DNA of 9,160 nt. It comes from an uncultured Burkholderiales bacterium (GTDB taxonomy: Bacteria; Pseudomonadota; Gammaproteobacteria; Burkholderiales; Burkholderiaceae). Of the stretch, positions 1 through 6,749 are shown one piece after another (the stretch's first letter is position 1; each line of letters begins with the position of its first letter). The notes beneath the pieces were generated by a model. That model saw only the letters and a program-made list of their open reading frames with translations, ran no database searches and was not told where the DNA came from. Location: positions 1 through 9,160 of the forward strand of contig CAIMWY010000219.1 in NCBI GenBank assembly GCA_903845315.1, written 5' to 3'. Both the position numbers and the translations under genes were made by a program.

Positions 1-68
1 AGACCTTCATCGAAGAGTTCTCCAACATCTTGCAGCGCAACGTCAGCGCCACCACGCTGGCGCACTGA
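1..68 (+). CDS. tolQ: TolQ, C-terminal end (partial, 5' cut by window)
   Basis: Only the last 21 codons are inside the window. Reading from base 3 they give a tail containing FIEEFSNILQRN, ending in TGA at 66-68. This matches the end of TolQ, where the cytoplasmic helix carries an EEF..IL.R pattern. TolQ is the polytopic inner-membrane protein that forms the proton-conducting motor with TolR and energises TolA for outer-membrane constriction at division. The call rests on this short tail plus the directly following tolR and tolA. ExbB is the alternative, but the tolA context argues against it. Confidence 0.85.
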   Translation, partial: TFIEEFSNILQRNVSATTLAH

Positions 69-72
69 GTCC

Positions 73-77
73 AAAGG
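73..77 (+). promoter_or_regulatory. Ribosome binding site of tolR
   Basis: AAAGG lies 7 bases before the ATG at 85, inside the 16-base tolQ-tolR gap. It supports starting TolR at 85 rather than at the in-frame ATG at 127, which would leave no basic N-terminal segment before the membrane helix. Confidence 0.6.
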
Positions 78-84
78 CCCTTCC

Positions 85-516
<432 letters not shown>

Positions 517-538
517 ACACCGCCCCACGCAGCCGACC

Positions 539-1465
539 ATGAGCGCCCAAGCCAAGCACCTCGAATTTGCCCCGCCCCCCGCACCGGGCACGGGGCGTTC
601 GTTGACGCTTGCCTTGTTTGTGCATGGTTTGTTGTTGGTGGCGCTGACTGCCGGCATTCAGTGGAACCAAGACATGCCCTTGTCAGCTGAGGCCGAGTTG
701 TGGTCGGCCGTGCCAGTGGCGGCAGCGCCCAAGTTGGTCGAGGTGGAGCCACCGCCTCCTGCGCCACTCGCTCCCAAAGAAGTGGTCAAGCCGCCACCTC
801 CTGCACCCAACCAAGATGCCGATATTGCTTTGGCCAAGCGGCGCAAGCAACTTGAAGACGAGAAAAAGCAGCAACAGGCCAAAGAGGCCGAGCGTCGTCA
901 GCAAGAACTGAAGAAGGCCGAGCAAAAGAAAGCCGACGAGAAGAAAGCCAAACTCAAAGCCGAAGAAGAAAAACGCCAACTTGAAGCCAAGCACGAAGAA
1001 GATCGCAAGGACAAAGAGCGCAAAGACAAAGAAGCCAAAAAACTCCAAACTCAAAAAGATGCCAAGCAAGCCGCCGAAGATGCCAAAAAGCTCGAAGCCA
1101 TACGCAACGACAACATCAAACGTGCCCAGGGCTTGGCCGGGGCCACGGGTGGGGCAAATGCCACAGGGTCCGCACTGCGCTCAGCAGGCCCCTCCGACAC
1201 CTATGGCGCACGCATCCAAACATTGCTCTATCCCAAAATCACATTCACCGGCGACTCAACCCCTTACCTCGTCGACGTCGTGGTCCAATGCGCGCCCAAC
1301 GGGATGATCACGGGTACGCCCCGTGTTGCCAAGCCCAGCGCCAATCAGGCTTGGGACGAAGCGGTGGTCAAAGCCTTCATCAAACTCGAAACATTGCCGC
1401 GAGACAAAGACGGCAGCGTGACTTGCCCCTTGATCATTGGCGTTCGCCAGCAAGTCAAAAATTAA
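539..1465 (+). CDS. tolA: TolA, periplasm-spanning Tol-Pal energy transducer
   Basis: This 308-residue protein shows the three-part TolA design. A single membrane helix (about 21-40) is followed by a proline-rich stretch with PPPPAP twice (71-76, 85-90). Next comes a long charged Lys/Glu/Gln/Ala helix (about 95-195), then a Gly/Ala linker (about 197-218) and a compact C-terminal domain (about 219-308) that would contact TolB, Pal or TolQR partners at the outer membrane. The helix contains a small internal repeat, KDKER/KDKEA (157-166). The C-terminal domain has two cysteines, Cys251 and Cys296, that could pair as a disulfide. E. coli TolA (421 aa) has a longer helix; shorter versions are common in betaproteobacteria. 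No clear Shine-Dalgarno site precedes the ATG, which suggests coupling to tolR. TonB is excluded by the long charged helix and by the tolQR context. Confidence 0.93.
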   Translation: MSAQAKHLEFAPPPAPGTGRSLTLALFVHGLLLVALTAGIQWNQDMPLSAEAELWSAVPVAAAPKLVEVEPPPPAPLAPKEVVKPPPPAPNQDADIALAKRRKQLEDEKKQQQAKEAERRQQELKKAEQKKADEKKAKLKAEEEKRQLEAKHEEDRKDKERKDKEAKKLQTQKDAKQAAEDAKKLEAIRNDNIKRAQGLAGATGGANATGSALRSAGPSDTYGARIQTLLYPKITFTGDSTPYLVDVVVQCAPNGMITGTPRVAKPSANQAWDEAVVKAFIKLETLPRDKDGSVTCPLIIGVRQQVKN

Positions 1466-1471
1466 GCCGCA

Positions 1472-1498
1472 TTGGCCATCAGGGAAAGCCTTTAAAAT
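1472..1498 (+). promoter_or_regulatory. Candidate sigma70-like promoter for the acyltransferase gene
   Basis: TTGGCC (1472-1477) and TAAAAT (1493-1498) could serve as -35 and -10 boxes, although the 15-base spacer is short. The -10 box ends only 9 bases before the ATG at 1508, so the predicted transcript start is at about 1505, almost on the start codon. No Shine-Dalgarno sequence fits at normal distance; AGGGAAA at 1481-1487 is about 20 bases away. Both points agree with a leaderless or nearly leaderless mRNA. The site is read by eye and is not proven. Confidence 0.4.
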
Positions 1499-1507
1499 CT
1501 TTGGCTT

Positions 1508-2623
1508 ATGTCCGCTCACGGCTCCCGTTCCTTTGTCATCGATGTTTTGAAACTGCTGGCCGCCGAGTTGATCGTGTTGCACCATTTGTCGGCCTATGGC
1601 CCGATGGCCGAAGCGGTTCGCAGCGTGTGGCCTTCACTGGTTGAGCACTTGTACTTGGATGCGCGTTTGGCCGTGCAGGTGTTTTTGGTGATCGGTGGAT
1701 TTTTGGCGGCGCAATCCATCAGCGGTCGACGTGATCAACAACACCCCGTCACCTTGATTCAACGCCGCTACCTGCGCTTGATGCCCAGCTTTGTGCTGGC
1801 CCTGTGCTGGGTCACCAGCTTGGTGTGGTTGCTGCACCCATTTATTTCTGGCGATTGGTTGGTCGACGCGCCCAACCTACACAGCGTTCTGGCGCACCTG
1901 AGCTTGCTGCAATCGGTGCTGGATGTTCCGGCTTTATCGGTTGGCGTGTGGTACGTCGCAGCCGACTTTCAGCTCTATGCCCTGTTGGTGTTGATGGCGT
2001 TTTGGTTCAAGTCAGACCGCGCCTTGTCACTCGGTGTGGCGGCGCTGACGGTGGCGTCGATGTGGGGCTTTAACCGCTTTGAGAGTTTGGACAACTGGGC
2101 CATTTACTTCTTCGCCGCTTATGGCTTGGGCGTGCTGGCCGCATGGGCGCAACGTTCGAGCTTTGACCAACTGGTGCTAGGCGCCGTCCTGCTGTTGGGT
2201 GAAGAGTCTTTGTGGGCAGCGCCACGGGTGCGCTTGGCCTTGGCCTTGTTGATCACCTTGGTGATTGCCTATGCCAGCTTGAATGCGCACCGTCTTGCCC
2301 ACATCCAACTCAAACGCCATGCCAATGTGTTGGTCGACAGCGCCTATGCCATGTTCTTGACCCACTTTGGCGTGATCGTGATCTTCAGCGCAGGCTGGGA
2401 ATACGGGCAACTGTCATCCCCCACCGCAGCCTTGTGGTTGAGCGGCTTGGCTTGGTTGTCCAGCTTGGCGGTGGGCGTGGTGTTTCATTTACAGGCCGAA
2501 AATCCATTCACTCGTTGGGTCAACCAGCCAGGGCGCTTGGACTTGTTAGCTTGGCTGCAAAACACATTCGGACAAGCCAACCCATCCAGCGCTGCTTGGG
2601 TGTCGAGCGGCGCCAAGCGCTAA
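1508..2623 (+). CDS. Acyltransferase-3 family integral membrane protein
   Basis: The 371-residue protein is strongly hydrophobic, with about ten membrane segments, and fits the acyltransferase 3 (OafA/YrhL-like) family. These enzymes transfer acetyl or other acyl groups to sugars of lipopolysaccharide, exopolysaccharide or similar surface glycans. Family marks visible are LHH (24-26) in the first helix, FLVIGGF (59-65; the usual Ser-Gly pair is Gly-Gly here), RRYLRLMP (86-93) and a GVWYVAADFQLY block (146-157). It lacks the C-terminal SGNH domain found in some members. The acceptor cannot be told from sequence, because no glycan biosynthesis gene is nearby. It sits where tolB normally follows tolA. 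It probably has its own promoter at 1472-1498, and its TAA stop overlaps the stop of the convergent lyase gene. The length agrees with single-domain members. Confidence 0.82.
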   Translation: MSAHGSRSFVIDVLKLLAAELIVLHHLSAYGPMAEAVRSVWPSLVEHLYLDARLAVQVFLVIGGFLAAQSISGRRDQQHPVTLIQRRYLRLMPSFVLALCWVTSLVWLLHPFISGDWLVDAPNLHSVLAHLSLLQSVLDVPALSVGVWYVAADFQLYALLVLMAFWFKSDRALSLGVAALTVASMWGFNRFESLDNWAIYFFAAYGLGVLAAWAQRSSFDQLVLGAVLLLGEESLWAAPRVRLALALLITLVIAYASLNAHRLAHIQLKRHANVLVDSAYAMFLTHFGVIVIFSAGWEYGQLSSPTAALWLSGLAWLSSLAVGVVFHLQAENPFTRWVNQPGRLDLLAWLQNTFGQANPSSAAWVSSGAKR

Positions 2624-3426
2624 GTCTTGCGCGACGCCACTAAAGCGTACAAGCTTTGCGCAGCACTCAACACCAAGGTTGACCACAAGGGCCACTGAGC
2701 GCGCCAAAAGTCGCGTGCATCGGCGGGTCGCTGGGTGTGGGTGGACAGCTCGGTCAACCATTGCGCCACCCACAAGGGCGCGTGCACGGTTTGAGGGTCT
2801 GTGGCCACGCGTTGCACACACAAGGTGAACACACCCAATTCACACCCCAAGGCCATCCAGTCTTCAGGACCTTCACCCAAGGTGGGAGATAAACCCAAGT
2901 TGTGCGACGCAAGTTGCTCAATATCCGCTATGGGCCAAGATGGGGACGCATCTGGGGCCTTAAATTGCAAGCGTAAAGCGCCGTCTGCTGCAGCTTGCAC
3001 ACGCTGCCAAGCTCGGCTGACATCTGCGGTGCGTATGTGGTCTTGCAACAGCACCATGTCTTGCGCCATTTGATCCAGCACATCGCGGGTGACCAAGGCC
3101 AAGGCGTTGCACAGCAGATCTGAACTCTGCCCCGCGCGATACACCGCGTTGGCCGCCGCAGGATTGAACAAGCGCACGCTCGCTCGCAAGTGTTTGATCA
3201 CAGGCGGCTCTGCCGTGTTACTGGCCAACACGCTGTCACGCACGATGTGGGGCACATCGAACAAGTCCACCTTGCAGGTGTTGAGGATGGACTGGGCTTC
3301 GGCCGCAGACATCAAACCCAATTCAGTTTGCGCCTGAGCCAGTGCCGCTTCTTGGCGCAACATGGCGTCCACCAAGGCCCGCTCGTCCAGCAAAGACGAC
3401 AGGTCTTGGCGCAACTCGTCGCTCAT
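2620..3426 (-). CDS. PcaB-like lyase (3-carboxymuconate cycloisomerase-related), short and catalytically degenerate
   Basis: The N-terminal half of this 268-residue protein resembles the fumarase/aspartase superfamily, closest to 3-carboxy-cis,cis-muconate cycloisomerase (PcaB) of the protocatechuate branch. It has an LLDERALVDAMLRQEAALAQAQ-type start (here 12-33), the NTAEPPVIKHL region (70-80), and a block at 96-103. That block aligns with PcaB's HWGATSQD but reads YRAGQSSD, losing the His and Thr. A weak match to the family's LQFGGAAG strand remains at 153-160. The mobile GSSxMPxKxNP loop with the catalytic Ser is absent, and PcaB proteins are usually about 350-450 residues long. The C-terminal third is Trp-rich and unrecognised. 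The start at 3426 makes an ATGA overlap with the upstream TIM-barrel gene; starting at 3504 would add an unrelated Arg/Ala-rich leader. It could be an inactive paralogue, a binding or scaffold protein, or a lyase with new chemistry. The family is fairly sure; the function is not. Confidence 0.65.
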   Translation of the reverse strand: MSDELRQDLSSLLDERALVDAMLRQEAALAQAQTELGLMSAAEAQSILNTCKVDLFDVPHIVRDSVLASNTAEPPVIKHLRASVRLFNPAAANAVYRAGQSSDLLCNALALVTRDVLDQMAQDMVLLQDHIRTADVSRAWQRVQAAADGALRLQFKAPDASPSWPIADIEQLASHNLGLSPTLGEGPEDWMALGCELGVFTLCVQRVATDPQTVHAPLWVAQWLTELSTHTQRPADARDFWRAQWPLWSTLVLSAAQSLYALVASRKT

Positions 3427-4331
3427 GTGTCCCAACGTGTGCGCCTCAAACGAATTTGGTTGGGCATGGGCACCGAGCGGCGCAGCACGTCTTCGCCCAG
3501 CCATTGGGCCGACTTCCAGGCCCGCTGTGCCACCGTGGGCAGCGGCAATTGTTGGTAGTCGTCGTTGAACACTTCAAAGCTGTAGTCACCGCGGTAGCCC
3601 AACTTGTAAAGACGGGTCACCAAGTCGGCGGTGGCCTCGCTGTGCACGCCCTCGCCGGGAAAAACGCGGAAGTGACGTGCCGTGGTCATGCGCTCTTCAA
3701 AGGAGTGAATTTCTTGCCACATGAAGTCGGCCAACTGAACCAGAAAAATTTTCTCAGGGTCCAAAATTTCCAACTCATCGAGCGGCGTTTTGGCAGCCAA
3801 CATATGGAACGAGTCCAAGCCAATGCCTAGGTTGGGCACATCGGCACGAAACACCACGTCCCACGCAGTGGTGAATTCGTTGATGGTGCGTCCCCAAGAC
3901 AAGCCTTCAAATGCCACCTTGATGCCCAAAGGCACAGCCAACATGGCGAGCTTGCGCAAGTCGGCAGCGATGTGGTCGAGGTCCTGGGTGGCATGGGTCG
4001 AGGTGGACGAGCACACCAGCAACACCTTGGAGCCCAAGGCTGCGCACATCTCCAACATGCTTTTGGCAATGTCGATTTTGTAGTCGTGCAAATGGCCGCT
4101 CAAACCCTCAAAGTCGCGCAGCACCTGAAAGCCGGTGACGCGCAAACCACTTTCTTTCACCACCCGCACGGCGGCATCTAAACCGTCGGGATGCCCCACC
4201 ACATCGCGTGCCGAGAGCATGACTTGACCAAACCCGGCATCGCGGATGGCCTTGAGCTTGGCTTCGAGTGGGCCGGCCAATGAGATGGTGTCCATCCCAA
4301 AATCGTCCATGGTTCCTTGGAATTGGCTCAT
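3423..4331 (-). CDS. Sugar phosphate isomerase/epimerase-like TIM barrel, probable 3-dehydroshikimate dehydratase (QuiC1 N-domain type)
   Basis: This 302-residue AP-endonuclease-2-like TIM barrel would convert 3-dehydroshikimate to protocatechuate in the cytoplasm, linking quinate/shikimate use to aromatic ring cleavage. By eye it parallels the N-terminal half of Pseudomonas QuiC1 throughout: DTISLAGPLEAKLKAI (14-29), RDFEGL (72-77), VLLVCSS (103-109), FEGLSWGR (141-148), GLDSFH (171-176), FLVQLAD (196-202), RHFRVFPGEG (219-228) and GYRGDYSFEVFND (245-257). The likely metal ligands Glu142, Asp173, Gln199 and Glu253 are all present, so it looks active. The ATG at 4331 lies one base after the upstream TGA, with AAGG 6 bases before it. 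The ATGs at 4361 (inside the upstream gene) and 4310 are less likely alternatives. The C-terminus stops about where the fusion would pass into the HPPD-like domain. Another aromatic or sugar substrate remains possible. Confidence 0.78.
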   Translation of the reverse strand: MSQFQGTMDDFGMDTISLAGPLEAKLKAIRDAGFGQVMLSARDVVGHPDGLDAAVRVVKESGLRVTGFQVLRDFEGLSGHLHDYKIDIAKSMLEMCAALGSKVLLVCSSTSTHATQDLDHIAADLRKLAMLAVPLGIKVAFEGLSWGRTINEFTTAWDVVFRADVPNLGIGLDSFHMLAAKTPLDELEILDPEKIFLVQLADFMWQEIHSFEERMTTARHFRVFPGEGVHSEATADLVTRLYKLGYRGDYSFEVFNDDYQQLPLPTVAQRAWKSAQWLGEDVLRRSVPMPNQIRLRRTRWDT

Positions 4332-4332
4332 G

Positions 4333-5220
4333 TCAGGCCTTGGCGGTGTGAACCAGTTCAAAGCTCAAGGTGCCCAACCAGGTGCGCGTGAGTGCGCCTT
4401 TGTCTTCGACGTGTACGCCTTTGGATTCGACAAACGCCACGCCACGCTCGCGCAGTGCGTTCACGGCAGCCAACACATCGTCGGTGCCCAAGCCGACGCG
4501 GTGAAAGTGCTCTTCCTCATCCACCGCCAGCACACTGGGCTCAGGCTCGATCAGCTGCAAATAAAAGTTGTGGCAAGGGCTGCGCAAAATACGGCCTTTG
4601 GGCAAGATGCCAAAGTGCTCACCAGTTGGCAAGGCCTCAAAGCCGAATAGTTGGTGGTAGAACTCGGTCCAGTCTTCGGCGCGGTCGGTGCCAATGTATT
4701 GCACCAAGCCAAACACACGCAACCCTGCCGTGGCCGGCGGGTGCTGGTCCACACCGGGAATGGGTGTGAAGTCGACGTCGTAGATGGAGAACTCTTTGTA
4801 GCGGTCAACAAAGTAAATGCGGCTAGCCCCCACCCCGTGCACCGCCGGAATGTTGAGCTCCATCACTTCCACCTTGGTGGGCACGGCCCAAGCGCCGCGG
4901 TCAATGGCGCGCTTGTAGGCAGCGGCGGCGTCACGCACACGCAAAGCGATGGCGGCAATGACCGGCTTTTCGCTCGGCGCCACGCTGTGCGCCATGCCGG
5001 CTTCGTGAGCATTGACAATCACATTGACACCCCCCTGGCGGTACAGCATCACCTCGCGGGAGCGATGTCGCGCCACCGGGCGAAAGCCCATCATTTCAAA
5101 CACCTGACCCAAGGCCTGGGGCTTGGAGGTGGCGTATTCGATGAACTCAATGCCTTCCATGCCCAAGGGGTTGGGTGCATCGGCAATGGATTCGCGGTCG
5201 GTGGCAAGGTTCTGGGTCAT
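4333..5220 (-). CDS. 4-hydroxyphenylpyruvate dioxygenase-like VOC protein with altered metal site
   Basis: The protein has 295 residues in two vicinal-oxygen-chelate halves. The first (about 20-152) is very like bacterial HPPD, with GMEGIEFIEYAT (20-31), RHRSREVMLYRQG (51-63), RVRDAAAAYKRA (94-105), MELNIPAVHG (120-129) and YFVDRY...SIYDVDF (136-151). The second half (about 167-295) is diverged. Aligned by eye, the first iron-ligand His is Gly171 and the second is Arg241, with a His one place earlier at 240. Only the Glu ligand (Glu288 in LSFEL) remains. The protein ends 7 residues after that Glu, so the C-terminal helix covering the HPPD active site is missing (usual length about 350). True HPPD activity is therefore doubtful. 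It resembles the C-terminal domain of QuiC1 and sits directly before the QuiC1-like barrel gene, which suggests a partner or regulatory subunit. It starts 15 bases after livF, with a weak GAGA site. Confidence 0.75.
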   Translation of the reverse strand: MTQNLATDRESIADAPNPLGMEGIEFIEYATSKPQALGQVFEMMGFRPVARHRSREVMLYRQGGVNVIVNAHEAGMAHSVAPSEKPVIAAIALRVRDAAAAYKRAIDRGAWAVPTKVEVMELNIPAVHGVGASRIYFVDRYKEFSIYDVDFTPIPGVDQHPPATAGLRVFGLVQYIGTDRAEDWTEFYHQLFGFEALPTGEHFGILPKGRILRSPCHNFYLQLIEPEPSVLAVDEEEHFHRVGLGTDDVLAAVNALRERGVAFVESKGVHVEDKGALTRTWLGTLSFELVHTAKA

Positions 5221-5235
5221 GGGGTTCTCACAAAA

Positions 5236-5985
5236 TCAAACAGGGGCCGCATCAGCAGTTGTGGTGGTGTGGGCACCACCCAAGAACAGGCGCTCCATCT
5301 GAGGGTCGGCCAAAATTTCAGCCGCCGATTTGTACAGCACCAAACGGCCTGACTCCAGCGCGATGGCGTTGTCCGAGTACTTCAACGCGCTCTTGACGTT
5401 TTGCTCCACCATCAGCACGGTGGTGCCTTGGTCGGCCAGTTTGCGCAACAGCTTGAACACGTCTTGCACCACCATGGGCGACAAGCCAATGGAGGGTTCA
5501 TCAATCAACAACACCTTGGGGCGCAACAGCAAAGCGCGGCCAATCTCCAACTGCTTTTGCTCGCCTCCTGAGAGTGACGCGGCCAAGGAGTTGATGCGCT
5601 CTTTGACGCGCGGGAAAAACTCCAGCACCTCAGGAATGCGCGCGTGGGTGGTTTTCATGCCCAGCGTGATGCCGCCCAGCTCAAGGTTCTCGTACACGGA
5701 GAGTTGGCCAAACAGGTTTCGACCTTGGGGCACAAAGGCAATACCGCGTGCCAGCAGGTCTTTTTGCGTAGCACCGGTGATGTCGTCACCGTTCAAACGG
5801 ATCTTGCCCTGGCGCGGCGTGAGCAAGCCAAACAGGGTTTTCAGCACGGTGGATTTGCCTGCGCCGTTGGGGCCAATCAGCAAGGTGATCGAGCCCTTTG
5901 GCACCGTGAACGACAGGTTGTTGAGGATCATGAAATCCTTGTAACCCGCCACCACATCGTCAAATTCAATGCATGTGTCTGTCAT
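5236..5985 (-). CDS. livF: LivF-type ATP-binding protein of a HAAT ABC transporter
   Basis: This 249-residue nucleotide-binding subunit of a branched-chain-amino-acid-type (HAAT) importer acts on the cytoplasmic face with LivG, LivH and LivM. The Walker A GPNGAGKST (38-46), Q-loop in FVPQGRN, signature LSGGEQ (138-143) and Walker B VLLIDEP (158-164) are intact. The switch residue is Gln in MVEQN, as is usual in LivF, rather than His. The start at ATG 5985 is preferred because GGGGAA sits 6 bases upstream; a TTG at 5991 overlaps the livG stop but abuts that site. The gap to livG is 2 bases. A Thr/Ala-rich tail of about 12 residues follows the normal LFLGG end. HAAT systems also carry aromatic and dicarboxylic acids, so the family name does not fix the substrate. 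Confidence 0.93.
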   Translation of the reverse strand: MTDTCIEFDDVVAGYKDFMILNNLSFTVPKGSITLLIGPNGAGKSTVLKTLFGLLTPRQGKIRLNGDDITGATQKDLLARGIAFVPQGRNLFGQLSVYENLELGGITLGMKTTHARIPEVLEFFPRVKERINSLAASLSGGEQKQLEIGRALLLRPKVLLIDEPSIGLSPMVVQDVFKLLRKLADQGTTVLMVEQNVKSALKYSDNAIALESGRLVLYKSAAEILADPQMERLFLGGAHTTTTADAAPV

Positions 5986-5987
5986 GG

Positions 5988-6749
5988 TCAATTCCCCAAG
6001 TAGGCGTCGAGCACCTGTTTGTTGGCGCGGATCTCTGCTGGCGTGCCAATCGCCAGCACCTGGCCTTCGACCATCACCATGATGCGGTGGCAGAGGTCCA
6101 TCACAAAGTCCATGTTGTGTTCGATCACAACAAAGCTGCTGGCCTTGCCATCAGACCTTCGGGTTTGGTTGAGCTCTTTCAGCAAGCTGCTGATGCCGCC
6201 CACCAACGATGGGTTGACCCCCGCACAGGGCTCGTCGAGCAGCACCAAGTCGGGCTCGCTCATGAAAGCCATGGCGATGTCCACCAGCTTTTGCTGGCCG
6301 TAGCTCAGCTCACCAGCTTTTTTGTCGGCCACGTGGCGGATGTGAAACTGGTCGATCAAGGCGTCGGCCTTATCCCCTAAGTTGGAGTCACCGGGCGCGA
6401 ACATGCGACTGAACATGGAGCCCTGATGCTCTTGGGCGGCGACGATCAGGTTGTCACGCACGGTCATCTTGCCAAACACTTGCAGCGTCTGAAAGGTGCG
6501 CCCTACGCCCAGGCGGTTGAGCGCGAGGGGCCCTAGGTGAGTCACATCTTGGCCCTTGAGTTCGATCTTGCCTTGGTCGGGTGTGATCTGGCCCAGCATG
6601 CTGTTGAACAAGGTGGTCTTGCCCGAACCATTGGGTCCAATCACGCCAAAAATTTCACCTGGCATAACTTCAAACGACACGCCCCCCACGGCTTGGATGG
6701 CACCGTAGGATTTTTTCAAGTCGGTGACCTTGAGTAACGGTGCCATCAT
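5988..6749 (-). CDS. livG: LivG-type ATP-binding protein of a HAAT ABC transporter
   Basis: This 253-residue ATPase subunit pairs with LivF to power import through LivH/LivM. It shows Walker A GPNGSGKTT (38-46), Q-loop RTFQ (84-87), signature LSYGQQ (148-153), Walker B LVLLDEP (168-174) and the switch His211 in IEHN. The LSYGQQ signature, the long insert between the Q-loop and signature (about 100-145), and the Asn/Pro after Walker B (GVNP) are typical of LivG as opposed to LivF. The ATG at 6749 forms an ATGA overlap with the livM stop and has a strong AAGGAG 7 bases upstream; the next codon is also ATG. All catalytic elements are present and the length is normal. Confidence 0.94.
   Translation of the reverse strand: MMAPLLKVTDLKKSYGAIQAVGGVSFEVMPGEIFGVIGPNGSGKTTLFNSMLGQITPDQGKIELKGQDVTHLGPLALNRLGVGRTFQTLQVFGKMTVRDNLIVAAQEHQGSMFSRMFAPGDSNLGDKADALIDQFHIRHVADKKAGELSYGQQKLVDIAMAFMSEPDLVLLDEPCAGVNPSLVGGISSLLKELNQTRRSDGKASSFVVIEHNMDFVMDLCHRIMVMVEGQVLAIGTPAEIRANKQVLDAYLGN
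5992..5997 (-). promoter_or_regulatory. Ribosome binding site deciding the livF start
   Basis: GGGGAA lies inside the livG 3' end, 6 bases before the ATG at 5985. It directly abuts the alternative TTG at 5991, which makes that codon an unlikely start. Confidence 0.6.

Noticed and set aside
683..1069. Hydrophobic Phe/Leu-rich minus-strand frame opposite tolA
   Set aside because: It is the reverse complement of the Lys/Glu-rich TolA helix (AAG/GAA codons read as CTT/TTC), not a membrane protein.
2610..2620. GCGC-CAA-GCGC inverted repeat at the convergent gene ends
   Set aside because: The stem is only 4 bases, no T tract follows on either strand, and it lies in coding sequence.
2620..3504. 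Longer PcaB-like protein starting at 3504
   Set aside because: The extra 26 residues lie within the barrel gene and look like out-of-frame sequence; ATG 3426 overlaps the upstream stop as ATGA.
3423..4361. Barrel protein starting at 4361
   Set aside because: It would overlap the HPPD-like gene by 29 bases and add MNWFTPPRPD, which is outside the family; ATG 4331 has AAGG at a suitable distance.
4651..5352. 233-residue plus-strand open frame opposite the HPPD-like gene and livF end
   Set aside because: No recognisable motifs, and it spans two real genes on the other strand, so it is a shadow.
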